Source: Dyadobacter diqingensis (GTDB lineage Bacteria; Bacteroidota; Bacteroidia; Cytophagales; Spirosomataceae). From it: a DNA stretch of 64,000 nt. The translations under genes and the position numbers were made by a program. The stretch covers positions 434,001 to 498,000 of the forward strand of contig NZ_JAMXKF010000003.1 of the NCBI RefSeq assembly GCF_024220585.1. The letters run 5' to 3'. Positions 28,501 to 36,429 of the stretch are shown here, in pieces (within the stretch, counting starts at the first letter, position 1; every line of letters starts with the position of its first letter). Under the pieces are notes generated by a model. The model was not told the origin of the DNA. It searched no databases and saw nothing but the letters and a program-made list of their open reading frames with translations.

Positions 28501-29944
28501 CTTTACTTTTGATGCGCAATTGATCAGTACGCCAGCCACGCTGGCACCTCCGCCAGCATCGAAGCAATTCAAAATTGCCAAAACCTCTGTTGAAGCACCA
28601 CAATTTTGCGCCGGTGATTCCGTGCGGGTACAGTTTACGGCGGTTGGTAACGAGTCTGGTTTTCCCCTGGTTTATGAAGCTCGTCTGGTGACTGCCTCAG
28701 GAGATGTACCGCTGGCCGAAGGCGTTCGTTCGCCTATCGCAGCAAAACTTCCGGGTAATATGGAGGCTGGAAAATACAGGATCAAAATCGTGACGAAAAG
28801 TGCGTATCTGGATCAGCTCGAAAGCTCAGAAATCCAGATCAAGGCCCTTCCGAAAGCGACGATTGCTCCGGCTGAAACGGCCACCATATGGAAAGGACAG
28901 CCATTTTTAATAGGGGTGAAATTTGAAGGAGAGGGGCCGTGGAGTTATGTGCTTTCGGATAACAGCAGCGGAAATTCTACTGTTGCGGAAAAATCTATTG
29001 AGGTAAAACCGGTTAATTCACAGACATATTCGCTGAAAACGGTTTCCAACAGTTGCGGGACAGGGCAGGCAACGGGCAGTGTTCACGTGGTTGTTAAAGA
29101 GCCTGTTTTGACAGTAACAAACGTGTCGAGAATAACCGTTGCATCGAGAACAGCACTTTGTACCGGTGATTCGCTTTCGGTGGCTTACACGGTGGTAGGG
29201 CCCGATGATAAAATGACATATTCCGTTGAACTTTCTGATCAGAATGGGAATTTTAATACGCCCGTTGTTTTGGGAAATGGAAATGCCAGTCCCATTCGTA
29301 CCTTGCTGCCCGGCACTATTCCGGAAGGAGACCGGTACCGCATCCGGGTGAAAGCTCTGGATTCACCACTGGTTTTTACACAGAATAATTCTGATATGAT
29401 TCCCATTCATAAAACCGCGACCGGAAGTTTTGTCCTGGATAAGGAAACAATTATAAATACTGAGGAAGTAAAGATTCAGTTTAGCTTCACGGGAAGTTTG
29501 CCGGTGTATTATTACCTCAAATATGGCGCCGATACACTCAGCGGAAATACGAGTCAGGCCATATTGGTCAGGATGCTGCTGATCGGGCAGGAACGGGTCT
29601 TCTCGCTGGATTCCGTCCGTAATGTATGCGGGTATGGAACCATTGGGGGAAAACGCACGGTGACGGTGTCGCTGGTGGTAGGCAGTGAGCCGCCGTCTTC
29701 CGGAATAGCAGTTTACCCAAATCCGTCCTCGGGCCTGTTATTGTTAAAAAATAAACGATCCTGGAAAGAGCCTTTTCAATGGAGTATCTATGGTGTCAAT
29801 GGAAAATTATTTCAGAACGGAATCCAAAAAGCGTCAAACACCATGTTTATTGAAATTGATCTGCATCTGTTATCCCCGGGGCTGTACATTTTACGGTTGA
29901 ATGAGAAGGGACGGAAAAGTTCATGGAAGATTGTGAAGGAGTAG
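25577..29944 (+). CDS. Giant T9SS-secreted purple-acid-phosphatase-type metallophosphoesterase
   Basis: 1455 residues. Signal peptide about 1-34 (ends TSQA). Residues about 40-205 form a beta-sandwich (AYQSDWKYLDNGT...FRKTVNI) like the PA14/galactose-binding modules of such enzymes. A fibronectin-like purple acid phosphatase N domain follows (RYPYLQLPSYNQMTVRWYTN, about 212-305). The catalytic domain (about 310-620) carries LGDSGAG, LGDNSNTQDYEG, IGNHDYEPE and VSHTHAFLRAG, the metallophosphoesterase metal-ligand blocks. The last is SHTH where GHxH is usual. Further Ig-like beta domains follow, and then a T9SS type A tail (IAVYPNPSSG...). Likely a surface or secreted phosphatase; substrate unknown. 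Some residues encoded after 27700 look like bacterial Ig domains with no known role. Confidence 0.85.
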   Translation: MGTDLYSLLASRSASIFRRTSLLILLFITLTSQAETIIAYQSDWKYLDNGTIFNTNNWRLAGFDDSGWLYRPAPFAFGNHFYRTLLQRGPNNNTPNHPVFYFRKTVNITNAAAKNSYRLRAYLDDGIVIYVNGVEATRKNMNANSSDPFTITAGDSLTIDMKLNSSLFQEGNNIIAVELHQNNSGSTDILFDLQLEADVTPISLSRYPYLQLPSYNQMTVRWYTNVASTATVRYGTSPDLASYTEVSVATRDTMHSVLLKNLNPDTKYYYSVGYNSGNSFQLLQYNSVVNYFRTLPSPTDTSHPLRFWLLGDSGAGTYLNPRPFKVRNAYLAYLNSKNNPNVDGIVFLGDNSNTQDYEGTQLALDTTLFRFYNRPNDQQLLSHIPSWTVIGNHDYEPEPNYVHSDGKTYYVRKAYHKQTAASFSTFAYPDSAQIGGESTLNKKGYYSFNQGDIHFVVLNPPLIEIQNISDNWLTSNFGGYDILSKNSIALDYNFNTSIDNLPQVKWLIKDLSANTKKWTVVTFHLPPFSTIGHFPDEKDLTRVREKLLPILERPEFHVDALLVSHTHAFLRAGMIRKKGNAARTTDSYQTGNNLGRYPASPPYVKSNSETAYSYILSGSAGRGFFGNVNNNGTNVYVNDSGYDDPAKVKHPSISTPPFDTSPPMDNLTGDNTTDFYHTKGGSVELFFQENRLDVKFIKESDVSPNYVIADSFVVMKDVNKKTTITSQNGGDLVNLKASWIGDYRWYSSAQPTQLLASGVRELSMGPNSNSTFYVRDQNGYLADTFIVNVTNPRGTVVGDTVIPFHSEWLFPLSAGFSTKGVKLNEQCVVSWTFSAPAFEMPGKGIIGLGHTDEGFKLSNALIERVFVPAEKLWFRRSFILTGSTATYASFKLTLQRDKNLATRKSYTTSLQTILINGQEAVIQGTSSKDIAGGREEIVYTLSNAGFNYGVNYILVSYYLTPMLSGGFPVNPSLDPFTFDAQLISTPATLAPPPASKQFKIAKTSVEAPQFCAGDSVRVQFTAVGNESGFPLVYEARLVTASGDVPLAEGVRSPIAAKLPGNMEAGKYRIKIVTKSAYLDQLESSEIQIKALPKATIAPAETATIWKGQPFLIGVKFEGEGPWSYVLSDNSSGNSTVAEKSIEVKPVNSQTYSLKTVSNSCGTGQATGSVHVVVKEPVLTVTNVSRITVASRTALCTGDSLSVAYTVVGPDDKMTYSVELSDQNGNFNTPVVLGNGNASPIRTLLPGTIPEGDRYRIRVKALDSPLVFTQNNSDMIPIHKTATGSFVLDKETIINTEEVKIQFSFTGSLPVYYYLKYGADTLSGNTSQAILVRMLLIGQERVFSLDSVRNVCGYGTIGGKRTVTVSLVVGSEPPSSGIAVYPNPSSGLLLLKNKRSWKEPFQWSIYGVNGKLFQNGIQKASNTMFIEIDLHLLSPGLYILRLNEKGRKSSWKIVKE

Positions 29945-30315
29945 GAGGTGGGGAGTTGGGGCGTGGTCTTGGGGCTGCGCCCTTTTGGGAATTCGGATCT
30001 TTATTGTTGATCGGTCAGAGACCGATGACGCTCGGACGTAGTCTGGAGACTACGCCCAACGGTGGGACTATGCCCGACGGTGGGACTATGCCCAACTGCG
30101 GACTGCGCCCAACGGTCGCTCAAACTGAGACTATGTCCAACGTGTCCAGTTGTTTCCAACCGGACTAACTGATGCTGCGCCGAACCGATGCTTGCCTGTA
30201 TTTCAGTGGAAGATGATAATTTTTATCGTACCGGATTTACCTATGACATAAGGCTGTCACAACTGCTGTTTTCCTTTGTGGGGTAATAATAATCATTCAA
30301 TAAACGAAAACAGAT
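29945..30315. other. Intergenic region with repeat copy B and tandem tail
   Basis: 371 bases. Repeat copy B occupies 30012-30060 and is followed to about 30145 by a degenerate tandem of a roughly 17-base unit (GGTGGGACTATGCCC recurs). A reading frame exists across it but is a by-product of the repeat. The last 100 bases before the DUF1761 gene are ordinary AT-rich sequence. Confidence 0.6.
30012..30060. repeat. Dispersed 49-bp two-hairpin repeat, copy B
   Basis: CGGTCAGAGACCG then CGTAGTCT GG AGACTACG, as in copy A. It lies 67 bases after the stop of the metallophosphoesterase gene. Confidence 0.85.
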
Positions 30316-30732
30316 ATGTTCAATGTATTAGCAGAAATCGCATGGTTAAATGTTTTACTCGCATTTGTACCGTATTTTCTTCTCGGCGCTTTGTGGTTCA
30401 CGTTGCTTTTTGCCAGGCAATACAAAACTTCATTGGGTAGGGAAAATGAGATACAACAAAACCCCGCGCCTATTTTTATTATCGGACCGGCGCTGTGCTG
30501 TCTGGTCATTACGGTTGCCAGTGCAATCCTGATTTATGCATTAAAGATTGATTCGTATGAAGATGCGCTGATCTTTGCCGCCATTATCGGCTTAGGCTTC
30601 CTGGTTGCCAATACGGTCAATATCGCGATCAACCCCAATATCCCACGGCCATTGCTTTATGGCCTGATCAGCGGCACCTATCATTTTGTTGGTATCGTGT
30701 TGGTCTGTATCATTTTAGTAGCGATGAAATAA
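30316..30732 (+). CDS. DUF1761-family small membrane protein
   Basis: 138 residues with four predicted membrane helices (about 10-32, 55-78, 86-106, 113-136). The start NVLAEIAWLNVLLAFVPYFLLGALWFT and the end LLYGLISGTYHFVGIVLVCIILV match my recollection of DUF1761 proteins. Inner membrane, function unknown. The YdeI-like gene follows after 58 bases and may share its transcript. Confidence 0.78.
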   Translation: MFNVLAEIAWLNVLLAFVPYFLLGALWFTLLFARQYKTSLGRENEIQQNPAPIFIIGPALCCLVITVASAILIYALKIDSYEDALIFAAIIGLGFLVANTVNIAINPNIPRPLLYGLISGTYHFVGIVLVCIILVAMK

Positions 30733-30790
30733 GGATTGAGCGTTATTCATCCGGTTAAGTGTTATTTTTGAGGAAATACGCCAGAGGGAA

Positions 30791-31384
30791 ATGACAGAAA
30801 GTGAGATCAAAACGTTTTGTCCGGTCAGCCGGCAGCAATGGAGAGCATGGTTGGAGGCGCACCATGAGCAGGAAAAATCCGTCTGGCTGATTTTCTACAA
30901 AAATAAATCCAACCTGCCGACAATCACATGGAGTGAGGCCGTGGACGAAGCACTTTGTTTTGGCTGGATAGACAGCATCGCGAAACCTCTGGACGAGGAA
31001 AGGTTTATGCGTTTTTTTAGCAGGAGAAAAGCAAAAAGTGTCTGGTCGAAAATAAATAAGGAAAAAGTCCGGCGACTCACAGATGAAGGATTGATAACAC
31101 AGGCAGGTTTTGATTGTATTGAAACCGCAAAGCAAAATGGCTCCTGGACGATTTTGGATGAAGCTGAAGAGCTGATAATCCCTGCTGATCTGGACGAGGA
31201 GCTTCAAAAAATCCCCAATGCAAAAAGCTATTTTTTAAGTTTGAGCAAATCCGACAAACGGAATATTTTGCAATGGCTCGTTCAGGCCAAACGGGCGGAA
31301 ACCCGGCAAAACCGCATCACGGAAATTGTAACGCTTGCAGCTCAGAATCTGAAACCCAAAGTTATTCAGTGGACAAAAAAATAG
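30791..31384 (+). CDS. YdeI/OmpD-associated-family protein
   Basis: 197 residues. The N-terminal region (WRAWLEAHHEQEKSVWLIFYKNKS, about 17-40), then WSEAVDEALCFGWIDSIAKPL (about 48-68) and RFFSRRKAKSVWSKINKEKV (about 73-93), is the YdeI-like domain. The C-terminal part (ELQKIPNAKSYFLSLSKSDKRNILQWL, about 135-165) is the helical bacteriocin-protection-type region. The molecular activity of this family is not established. It lies between the DUF1761 gene and the WYL regulator, all on the plus strand with gaps of 58 and 30 bases. Confidence 0.85.
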   Translation: MTESEIKTFCPVSRQQWRAWLEAHHEQEKSVWLIFYKNKSNLPTITWSEAVDEALCFGWIDSIAKPLDEERFMRFFSRRKAKSVWSKINKEKVRRLTDEGLITQAGFDCIETAKQNGSWTILDEAEELIIPADLDEELQKIPNAKSYFLSLSKSDKRNILQWLVQAKRAETRQNRITEIVTLAAQNLKPKVIQWTKK

Positions 31385-31414
31385 TCTGGTTGTTACGCCA
31401 GCCCTAATTAACGC

Positions 31415-32413
31415 ATGATCGATCCCGAAGTAACCCGTCTTTCTCGTCTGGTGGCGCTGCTTACCTTGCTTCAAACAAAGCGGGTGCTGACGGCCAGAGA
31501 GTTGTCGTTTCGTTTTTCGGTCAGTACCCGTACCATTTACCGCGACATACGAACGCTCGAAAGTGCAGGGATTCCCGTGGTGACGCTGGAAGGTAAAGGT
31601 TTTGCCATGCTGGATGGTTACCGGCTGCCGCCTGTGATGTTCACACGCGAGGAAGCGATTGCTCTGCTGACCGCTGAAAAGCTCGCCGCCCAGCGTACTG
31701 ACGCGACCACCGCAGAACGCACCGCCGCCGCAATGGACAAGTTGCGGGCTGCACTACGGCGTTCCGACCGGGATCACCTGGAAACGCTCACACCCCATAT
31801 TCAGGTGCTGGAACCGGCCAGTCAGCCCGGATATTCAAATGCTTACCAGCAATTGGTTGCTGCCGTTACGGTCCATCGTGTGGTGCATCTTTCGTACTGC
31901 GCTGCCGACAGCGATTTGCCAATCGATCGTGAAATCGAGCCCATCGGTCTTTATCTGAGCCAGCACTGGCATGTGGTGGGGTATTGCCGGCTGCGACAGG
32001 CATTCCGGGATTTCCGCCTCGACCGTATCCGGCATTTATTATTGTGTGAAGAAATTTTTACTGCCCGCCCCGAAACCTTGCAGCAATACTGGGCAGATGA
32101 GGCAAAGCGGCGTTCAAAGGAAAAGGTCGTTATCTGTTTCCAGGCTTCTGCGGCGCTGCCCGCTTTGGCGCAGCACTTGCAGGATACCAAACACCACTAT
32201 GGATGGACACACGACGAGCCTCAAACGGATGGCAGCGTGAATATGACATTTCTGATCGGCTCATTGGCTTACCTCGCTACCTGGTTGTTACCTTTTGCCG
32301 GGGCTGTCACCATACTCGAACCGCCGGCGTTGCGGGAACACATGCGTGAGCTGGCTCAACGTGCTTATGCGTTTTTTGTTGTTCGATCAGAGACCGGCGA
32401 CGCTCGGACGTAG
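31415..32413 (+). CDS. WYL-domain transcriptional regulator (YafY-like)
   Basis: 332 residues. An N-terminal HTH_11-type winged helix (VLTARELSFRFSVSTRTIYRDIRTLESAGIPV, about 24-55) is followed by a WYL domain (about 140-215: VVHLSYCAADSD...REIEPIGLYLSQHWHVVGYC, RDFRLDRIRHL) and a C-terminal WCX-like part. WYL proteins bind ligands such as nucleotides or DNA ends and act as regulators. The last ten residues (VRSETGDART) are encoded by the dispersed repeat copy C, so the native C-terminus has been replaced or extended by the repeat. A partial, internally deleted copy of this gene's 3' end lies at 36430. Confidence 0.88.
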   Translation: MIDPEVTRLSRLVALLTLLQTKRVLTARELSFRFSVSTRTIYRDIRTLESAGIPVVTLEGKGFAMLDGYRLPPVMFTREEAIALLTAEKLAAQRTDATTAERTAAAMDKLRAALRRSDRDHLETLTPHIQVLEPASQPGYSNAYQQLVAAVTVHRVVHLSYCAADSDLPIDREIEPIGLYLSQHWHVVGYCRLRQAFRDFRLDRIRHLLLCEEIFTARPETLQQYWADEAKRRSKEKVVICFQASAALPALAQHLQDTKHHYGWTHDEPQTDGSVNMTFLIGSLAYLATWLLPFAGAVTILEPPALREHMRELAQRAYAFFVVRSETGDART

Positions 32414-32432
32414 TCTGGAGACTACGCCCAAC
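32384..32432. repeat. Dispersed 49-bp two-hairpin repeat, copy C
   Basis: CGATCAGAGACCG then CGTAGTCT GG AGACTACG. It overlaps the 3' end of the WYL gene and supplies its stop codon. A degenerate tail of GACTACGCCCAAC-like units runs to about 32520. Confidence 0.85.
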
Positions 32433-32615
32433 TACCGACTACCCAACTACCTACTACGCCCAACTACCAACTACGCCAACGTGGGAGACTACGCTCCCCG
32501 TGGGACTACGCCAAACGTTGGAACCTGCTTCTCTGCCAGACACCTGTTGGTGGTTGCTGTTTTATCTTTTATTATTATTGGTTAAAGGCAGTTTTATTAG
32601 TGCACTGAAAGGTTA

Positions 32616-33242
32616 TTAAAAATTAAACCCAAAATGAAATCCCGGTTCTCCGAAGACAAATTTCGACCATTTATCGTCTAACTGTTTAAATCCATCAGGC
32701 ATTTTTGTATGATAAGCGCGGTGGGTTATTGCAATTGATGGTTGAATAAAAAATCTATCCTTAAAAAGTTTTATGTGATAACCTACCCGGTACGTATTGA
32801 AAATCTGAAATCCATTGTCAATTTTATTTCCGTCACCATTCACAAAAGATTGCCAGGCAGGCATTACATTAAGTTCGGCATATAAACCTTTCCACAAAAA
32901 TCTTTGGTAAGCCACTGAGAAGCCATACTCACGAACATACCCCGGAAATTCTTCTTCCGGCTTTCCGTATGATTTGTTAAAAAATGGGTGAATACCATTC
33001 GGCCAAGCATATTTCCAGGTTTTCGGTTCTAATGTAATTACATCTCTTCCTGTAATACGGTAGCCTAGATTGAGTTGAGCGAAGCCGGGGCTGTTTGTAG
33101 TAGCCAAATTACCCAATAAAAATATAGTGCTCCCAACGAACCACCGTTTGTAAGTGCTGTCTGTTTTAGCATATTGTGCTTTGAGGTGGAGCGTACCTGC
33201 CATCATTAAGACAAAACCAATCAATAAAATTTTCTTTTGCAT
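32616..33242 (-). CDS. Outer-membrane beta-barrel protein (copy 1 of the duplicated module)
   Basis: 208 residues. Signal peptide 1-22 (ends LHLKAQ). The mature part alternates beta strands (FAQLNLGYRITGRDVITLEPKTW, RVGYHIKLFKDRFFIQPSIAITH) and ends in the aromatic strand FGEPGFHFGFNF, as in small outer-membrane barrels. The gene at 35010 encodes a clear paralogue. It is preceded by its own -7 box (33272-33279) and a conserved site (33301-33317), and the Crp/Fnr gene lies upstream on the same strand. Ligand unknown. Confidence 0.8.
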   Translation of the reverse strand: MQKKILLIGFVLMMAGTLHLKAQYAKTDSTYKRWFVGSTIFLLGNLATTNSPGFAQLNLGYRITGRDVITLEPKTWKYAWPNGIHPFFNKSYGKPEEEFPGYVREYGFSVAYQRFLWKGLYAELNVMPAWQSFVNGDGNKIDNGFQIFNTYRVGYHIKLFKDRFFIQPSIAITHRAYHTKMPDGFKQLDDKWSKFVFGEPGFHFGFNF

Positions 33243-33271
33243 TTCTTTCCTTTTTTCTTTAACCGATACTG

Positions 33272-33279
33272 CAAAAGTA
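33272..33279 (-). promoter_or_regulatory. -7 box of OMP copy 1 (TACTTTTG)
   Basis: Minus-strand TACTTTTG fits TAnnTTTG and lies about 30 bases before the start of the OMP gene. The conserved site at 33301-33317 lies exactly 21 bases upstream. The same arrangement occurs at copy 2. Confidence 0.6.
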
Positions 33280-33300
33280 GATTGGCAATAGACTTAAAAT

Positions 33301-33317
33301 CGTTCACTTAAGTTAAG
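33301..33317 (-). promoter_or_regulatory. Candidate Crp/Fnr-type operator, copy 1 (CTTAACTTAAGTGAACG)
   Basis: An identical 17-base site occurs in both copies of the module (33301 and 35684), each 21 bases upstream of the -7 box. Its centre would be about 43 bases before the transcription start, a class II activator position. The surrounding intergenic sequence is less well kept. Confidence 0.55.
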
Positions 33318-33325
33318 AAATGAAG

Positions 33326-33907
33326 TTACGCTTTGCTTTTTTCCAGGATTCTTGCTCTTAGTCGGCTTAATGATTGAGGTTTGATGCCCAAATAGCTCGC
33401 TAATTGGTGTTGTGGAACACGCTGAATAAGGTCCGGTCTTTTATGTAGTAAGTTCAGGTATCGCTGTTCAGGTGACGAAGTCTTAAACTCGTCAAAGTCC
33501 ATTCGTTGTTTAGCTAAAAGTTCTTCGGATAATATTCTGCATACCGTTTCAAACTTTGGAAATTTACTGTTTATTTCTGCTTCCATATCAGAATTAGAAA
33601 CGGTAAGTATACTGTCTTCTATGCAGCTTATATAATATTCGGACGGAGTTTTGCTTATAACACAAGGGGGAGTCAAAGCTTCCATTTCTGTGTAAAAAGC
33701 AGTAGTTTTTTCTTCACTATCTACAACATAATATGTCCGAATACAGCCTTTCAGAACAAAGTAGCTATCTTTCGATTTTTGTCCTTCTTTTAGTAAAGTC
33801 GTTCCTTTCTTTACCGAGCGAAATATATCCAAAGAAACGATTACGTTCTTCTCATCTTCTGTCAGAGAAACGTATTTCGATATAAAGTCAAATAGGATAT
33901 TTTTCAT
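33326..33907 (-). CDS. Crp/Fnr-family transcriptional regulator (copy 1)
   Basis: 193 residues. The cyclic-nucleotide-binding fold covers about 20-115 (FRSVKKGTTLLKEGQKSKDSYFVLKGCIRTYYV). A short HTH follows at about 158-185 (RVPQHQLASYLGIKPQSLSRLRARIL), as in Bacteroidota Crp/Fnr proteins annotated with cNMP-binding domains. There is no Cys set for an iron-sulphur cluster. Its 3' end abuts the conserved 17-base site and the OMP promoter, so it probably controls the OMP gene downstream (inference). Copy 2 at 35710 is a close paralogue. Confidence 0.87.
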   Translation of the reverse strand: MKNILFDFISKYVSLTEDEKNVIVSLDIFRSVKKGTTLLKEGQKSKDSYFVLKGCIRTYYVVDSEEKTTAFYTEMEALTPPCVISKTPSEYYISCIEDSILTVSNSDMEAEINSKFPKFETVCRILSEELLAKQRMDFDEFKTSSPEQRYLNLLHKRPDLIQRVPQHQLASYLGIKPQSLSRLRARILEKSKA

Positions 33908-34076
33908 TGTTACTGTCGTATGTTAAAGTCGCACCCAACGATTCCGGGCTTTGCGAAGGTGGCGATTTTCCACCAAATTCCATACGAAGCATAGAACTTA
34001 AAATTTAAGAAAAATTATCATAAGAAGCACTGAACCACCACTTTTGCGAAATACGTGCTGGTGGCTGGTGTTCTTC

Positions 34077-34994
34077 TCATTCGCATATTTTTAGTACAAC
34101 ATTTCCTTTTTTTCTTTCTGTGTCAACGTATCTGTGTGCCTCAACGATCTCTTCCATTGTAAAAGTTCTGTCAATCGTAGCAGTAAATTCTCCTTTCTCA
34201 AACAACTCTTTTAATAGCTTTAGTTGTTGTATGTTTTCGGAAGCGTAGCCTAAATTAGTACTTACATATACACCGTTTTTGTTCAAGAGATTTTTACATT
34301 GATTCTTACCATATTTACCAATGGCGTCAAATATAATATCAAACTTTTCAGTCCGTCTTGTAAAGTCTTCCTTGTCATAATGAACTATGTTTTTAACCCC
34401 TAATTCGGCAACCAGTTTATGGCCTCTGGAACTGCATACAGCTGTTATATTTGCACTATGATGTTTGGCAACCTGTATTGCTGCTGTTCCTACTGAACCA
34501 GTTGCACCAATAATTAAAATTTTTAGGGTTGATTTTTCGGTAATCCTTGCTTTCTCTAAAAACCGAATCGCTGTATGTCCCCCAAATATTATTGCAACCG
34601 CTTCTTCGTATGAAGCATTTTTAGGCATTTCCAGTACATTACTGTTCTGATTAACTGCAATATATTCTGAATATGTTCCGAATTTGAAACCAGTCATTCC
34701 AAAAACTTTATCGCCAACTTTGAATTTTGAGACTTTATTTCCTTTGCTTTCAACAATACCCGAAAAAACGGTTCCTAAGATGGGTTTTCTTGGTTTTGAA
34801 ATTCCTAATACCAGGCGCATGACGAACTTCATAAATCCCTTGACATTAAGACTTCTTACCCTTGCATCTCCTGAGTTAGCCGCAGTGGCAACGATTTTGA
34901 CAAGAATTTGACTGTCTTTAGGTATTGGTTTGGAAACTTCCTGAATTTGCAAAACTTCCGGGGTTCCGTATTGGGTACAAATAACTGCCTTCAT
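34077..34994 (-). CDS. Zinc-independent MDR-family NAD(P)-dependent oxidoreductase (quinone-oxidoreductase-like)
   Basis: 305 residues. A GroES-like N-terminal domain (KAVICTQYGTPEVLQIQEVSKPIPKDSQILVKI) is followed by a Rossmann domain with the glycine loop IIGATGSVGTAAIQVAKHH (about 157-175) and HKLVAELGVKNIVHY. The Cys/His zinc ligands of alcohol dehydrogenases are absent, so it belongs with quinone oxidoreductases or enoyl reductases. Cofactor preference is not certain. It sits between the two copies of the Crp/OMP module, with OMP copy 2 stopping only 15 bases upstream, so it may be co-transcribed with that gene. Confidence 0.87.
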   Translation of the reverse strand: MKAVICTQYGTPEVLQIQEVSKPIPKDSQILVKIVATAANSGDARVRSLNVKGFMKFVMRLVLGISKPRKPILGTVFSGIVESKGNKVSKFKVGDKVFGMTGFKFGTYSEYIAVNQNSNVLEMPKNASYEEAVAIIFGGHTAIRFLEKARITEKSTLKILIIGATGSVGTAAIQVAKHHSANITAVCSSRGHKLVAELGVKNIVHYDKEDFTRRTEKFDIIFDAIGKYGKNQCKNLLNKNGVYVSTNLGYASENIQQLKLLKELFEKGEFTATIDRTFTMEEIVEAHRYVDTERKKGNVVLKICE

Positions 34995-35009
34995 CTGATC
35001 ATTGTAGTT

Positions 35010-35630
35010 TTAAAAATTAAAACCAAAATGAAGGCCCGGCTGCCAGAAGAAGACTCTTGGCCATCTATCGTCAACCTGTTTAAACGAATCAGGCATTTTT
35101 GATTGATAGGGGCGATGAGTCATTGCTATGGAAGGTTGAAAAAAGAACCTGTCCTTGAAAAGTTTAATGTGATAACCAATGGAATAAGTGTTGAAGATCT
35201 GAAAGCCCTTGTCAATCTTTTTACCATCATTGACAAAAGTTTGAAAAGCAGGCATCACGTCGACCTGAGCAAAAAGACCTTTCCATAAAAACCTTTGATA
35301 ATTAAGTGAAACTCCGTGTTCCCGAATATAACCTGGAAACCCTTCTCCTTCTGCTTCATATGATTTTCCAAAAGGAATGCCAATTGGCCAGGCATATTTC
35401 CAGGTTTTAAATTCAAGTGAAATCACATCCTTTCCTGTAATGCGATAACCTAAGTTCAGATAAATCATTTCAGGCGGATTGTTATCCGGTATTAAATTCG
35501 CTAGCATAAACAAGGTGCTGCCTATAAAATACTTCTTATAAGTACTGTCTTCTTTGGCATATTGGGCTTTAACCTGTAGCGTGCTTGCCATCATTAAAAT
35601 CAAGGCGAAATATAAAATTTTCTTTTGCAT
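35010..35630 (-). CDS. Outer-membrane beta-barrel protein (copy 2 of the duplicated module)
   Basis: The start is placed at the ATG at 35630 (MQKKILYFALILMMASTLQVKAQ), which aligns with copy 1. An upstream in-frame ATG at 35690 falls in the conserved operator region and is rejected. 206 residues. The sequence parallels copy 1 (YAKEDSTYKKYFIGSTLFML, YHIKLFKDRFFFQPSIAMTH, final HFGFNF). It is a probable eight-stranded barrel in the outer membrane, function unknown. Confidence 0.8.
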   Translation of the reverse strand: MQKKILYFALILMMASTLQVKAQYAKEDSTYKKYFIGSTLFMLANLIPDNNPPEMIYLNLGYRITGKDVISLEFKTWKYAWPIGIPFGKSYEAEGEGFPGYIREHGVSLNYQRFLWKGLFAQVDVMPAFQTFVNDGKKIDKGFQIFNTYSIGYHIKLFKDRFFFQPSIAMTHRPYQSKMPDSFKQVDDRWPRVFFWQPGLHFGFNF

Positions 35631-35654
35631 ATCTTTTCTTGTTAAAGGATACTG

Positions 35655-35662
35655 CAAAATTA
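35655..35662 (-). promoter_or_regulatory. -7 box of OMP copy 2 (TAATTTTG)
   Basis: Minus-strand TAATTTTG fits TAnnTTTG. It lies 21 bases from the conserved 17-base site, exactly as in copy 1. Confidence 0.6.
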
Positions 35663-35683
35663 GATTGGCAGGTAGCTTAAATA

Positions 35684-35700
35684 CGTTCACTTAAGTTAAG
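35684..35700 (-). promoter_or_regulatory. Candidate Crp/Fnr-type operator, copy 2
   Basis: Identical to the 17-base site at 33301-33317, with the same distance to the -7 box. It lies just past the Crp/Fnr copy 2 stop. Confidence 0.55.
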
Positions 35701-35709
35701 AAATGATTC

Positions 35710-36291
35710 TTAACCTTTATCTTTCTCCAAAATCCTCGCCCTTAACCTGCTTAATGATTGTGGTTTTATACCAAGATAACTTGCTAACTGGTGTTGCGGA
35801 ACACGTTGAATCAGGTCTGGTCTCTTTTGTAATAGATTCAGATACCGTTGTTCGGGTGAAGAAGTCTTAAACTCATCAAAATTAATTTGTTGTTTAGCCA
35901 AAAATTCTTCTGCCAATATTCTGCAAAGGCTTTCAAACTTCGGAAACTTACTAAACATTTCAGCTTCCATATCAGGGGTTGAAAATATCAGAATTGTATC
36001 TTCCACACAAGATATGTAATATTCGGAAGGGGCTTTATTGATAACACAATGTGGTGTCAGAGCCTCCATCTCTGTATAGAAAGCGGTTGTTTTTTCATCT
36101 CCGCCTATGATGTAATAGGTCCGGATACAACCTTTAAGAACAAAATAGCCATCATTAGACTTTTGTCCCTCTTTGAGTAAAGTTGCTCCTTTTTTAAAGG
36201 AACGGAATACGTCTAAAGAAACGATAGCGTTCTTTTCATCATCTGTCAGAGCAATGTATTTTGATATAAAGTCAAATAGTAAATCGTGCAT
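35710..36291 (-). CDS. Crp/Fnr-family transcriptional regulator (copy 2)
   Basis: 193 residues, colinear with the copy at 33326. It shares LLFDFISKYIALTDDEKNAIVSLDVFRS, TYYIIGGDEKTTAFYTEMEALTP and the same HTH (RVPQHQLASYLGIKPQSLSRL). The near-identical HTH in both copies suggests both bind the same DNA site, which fits the identical 17-base sites before the two OMP genes. Differences concentrate in the ligand-binding domain, so the signals may differ (inference). Confidence 0.87.
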   Translation of the reverse strand: MHDLLFDFISKYIALTDDEKNAIVSLDVFRSFKKGATLLKEGQKSNDGYFVLKGCIRTYYIIGGDEKTTAFYTEMEALTPHCVINKAPSEYYISCVEDTILIFSTPDMEAEMFSKFPKFESLCRILAEEFLAKQQINFDEFKTSSPEQRYLNLLQKRPDLIQRVPQHQLASYLGIKPQSLSRLRARILEKDKG

Positions 36292-36429
36292 TGTTTTATG
36301 TTGTTACTGTCGTCTGTTACACTCAACAAGTTACAATACTTTCAGATGAAATTGTACCAACAATGTGGCTCTTATCGGAAATAACACATGAGCACCTTTA
36401 CCATCTTTTGCTAAGGTTAGCGTACCAAG

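Noticed and set aside
29923..30168. A plus-strand coding frame after the metallophosphoesterase
   Set aside because: It reads through repeat copy B and its tail; the amino acids are repeat-driven (GGTMPDGGTMP) with no protein family look.
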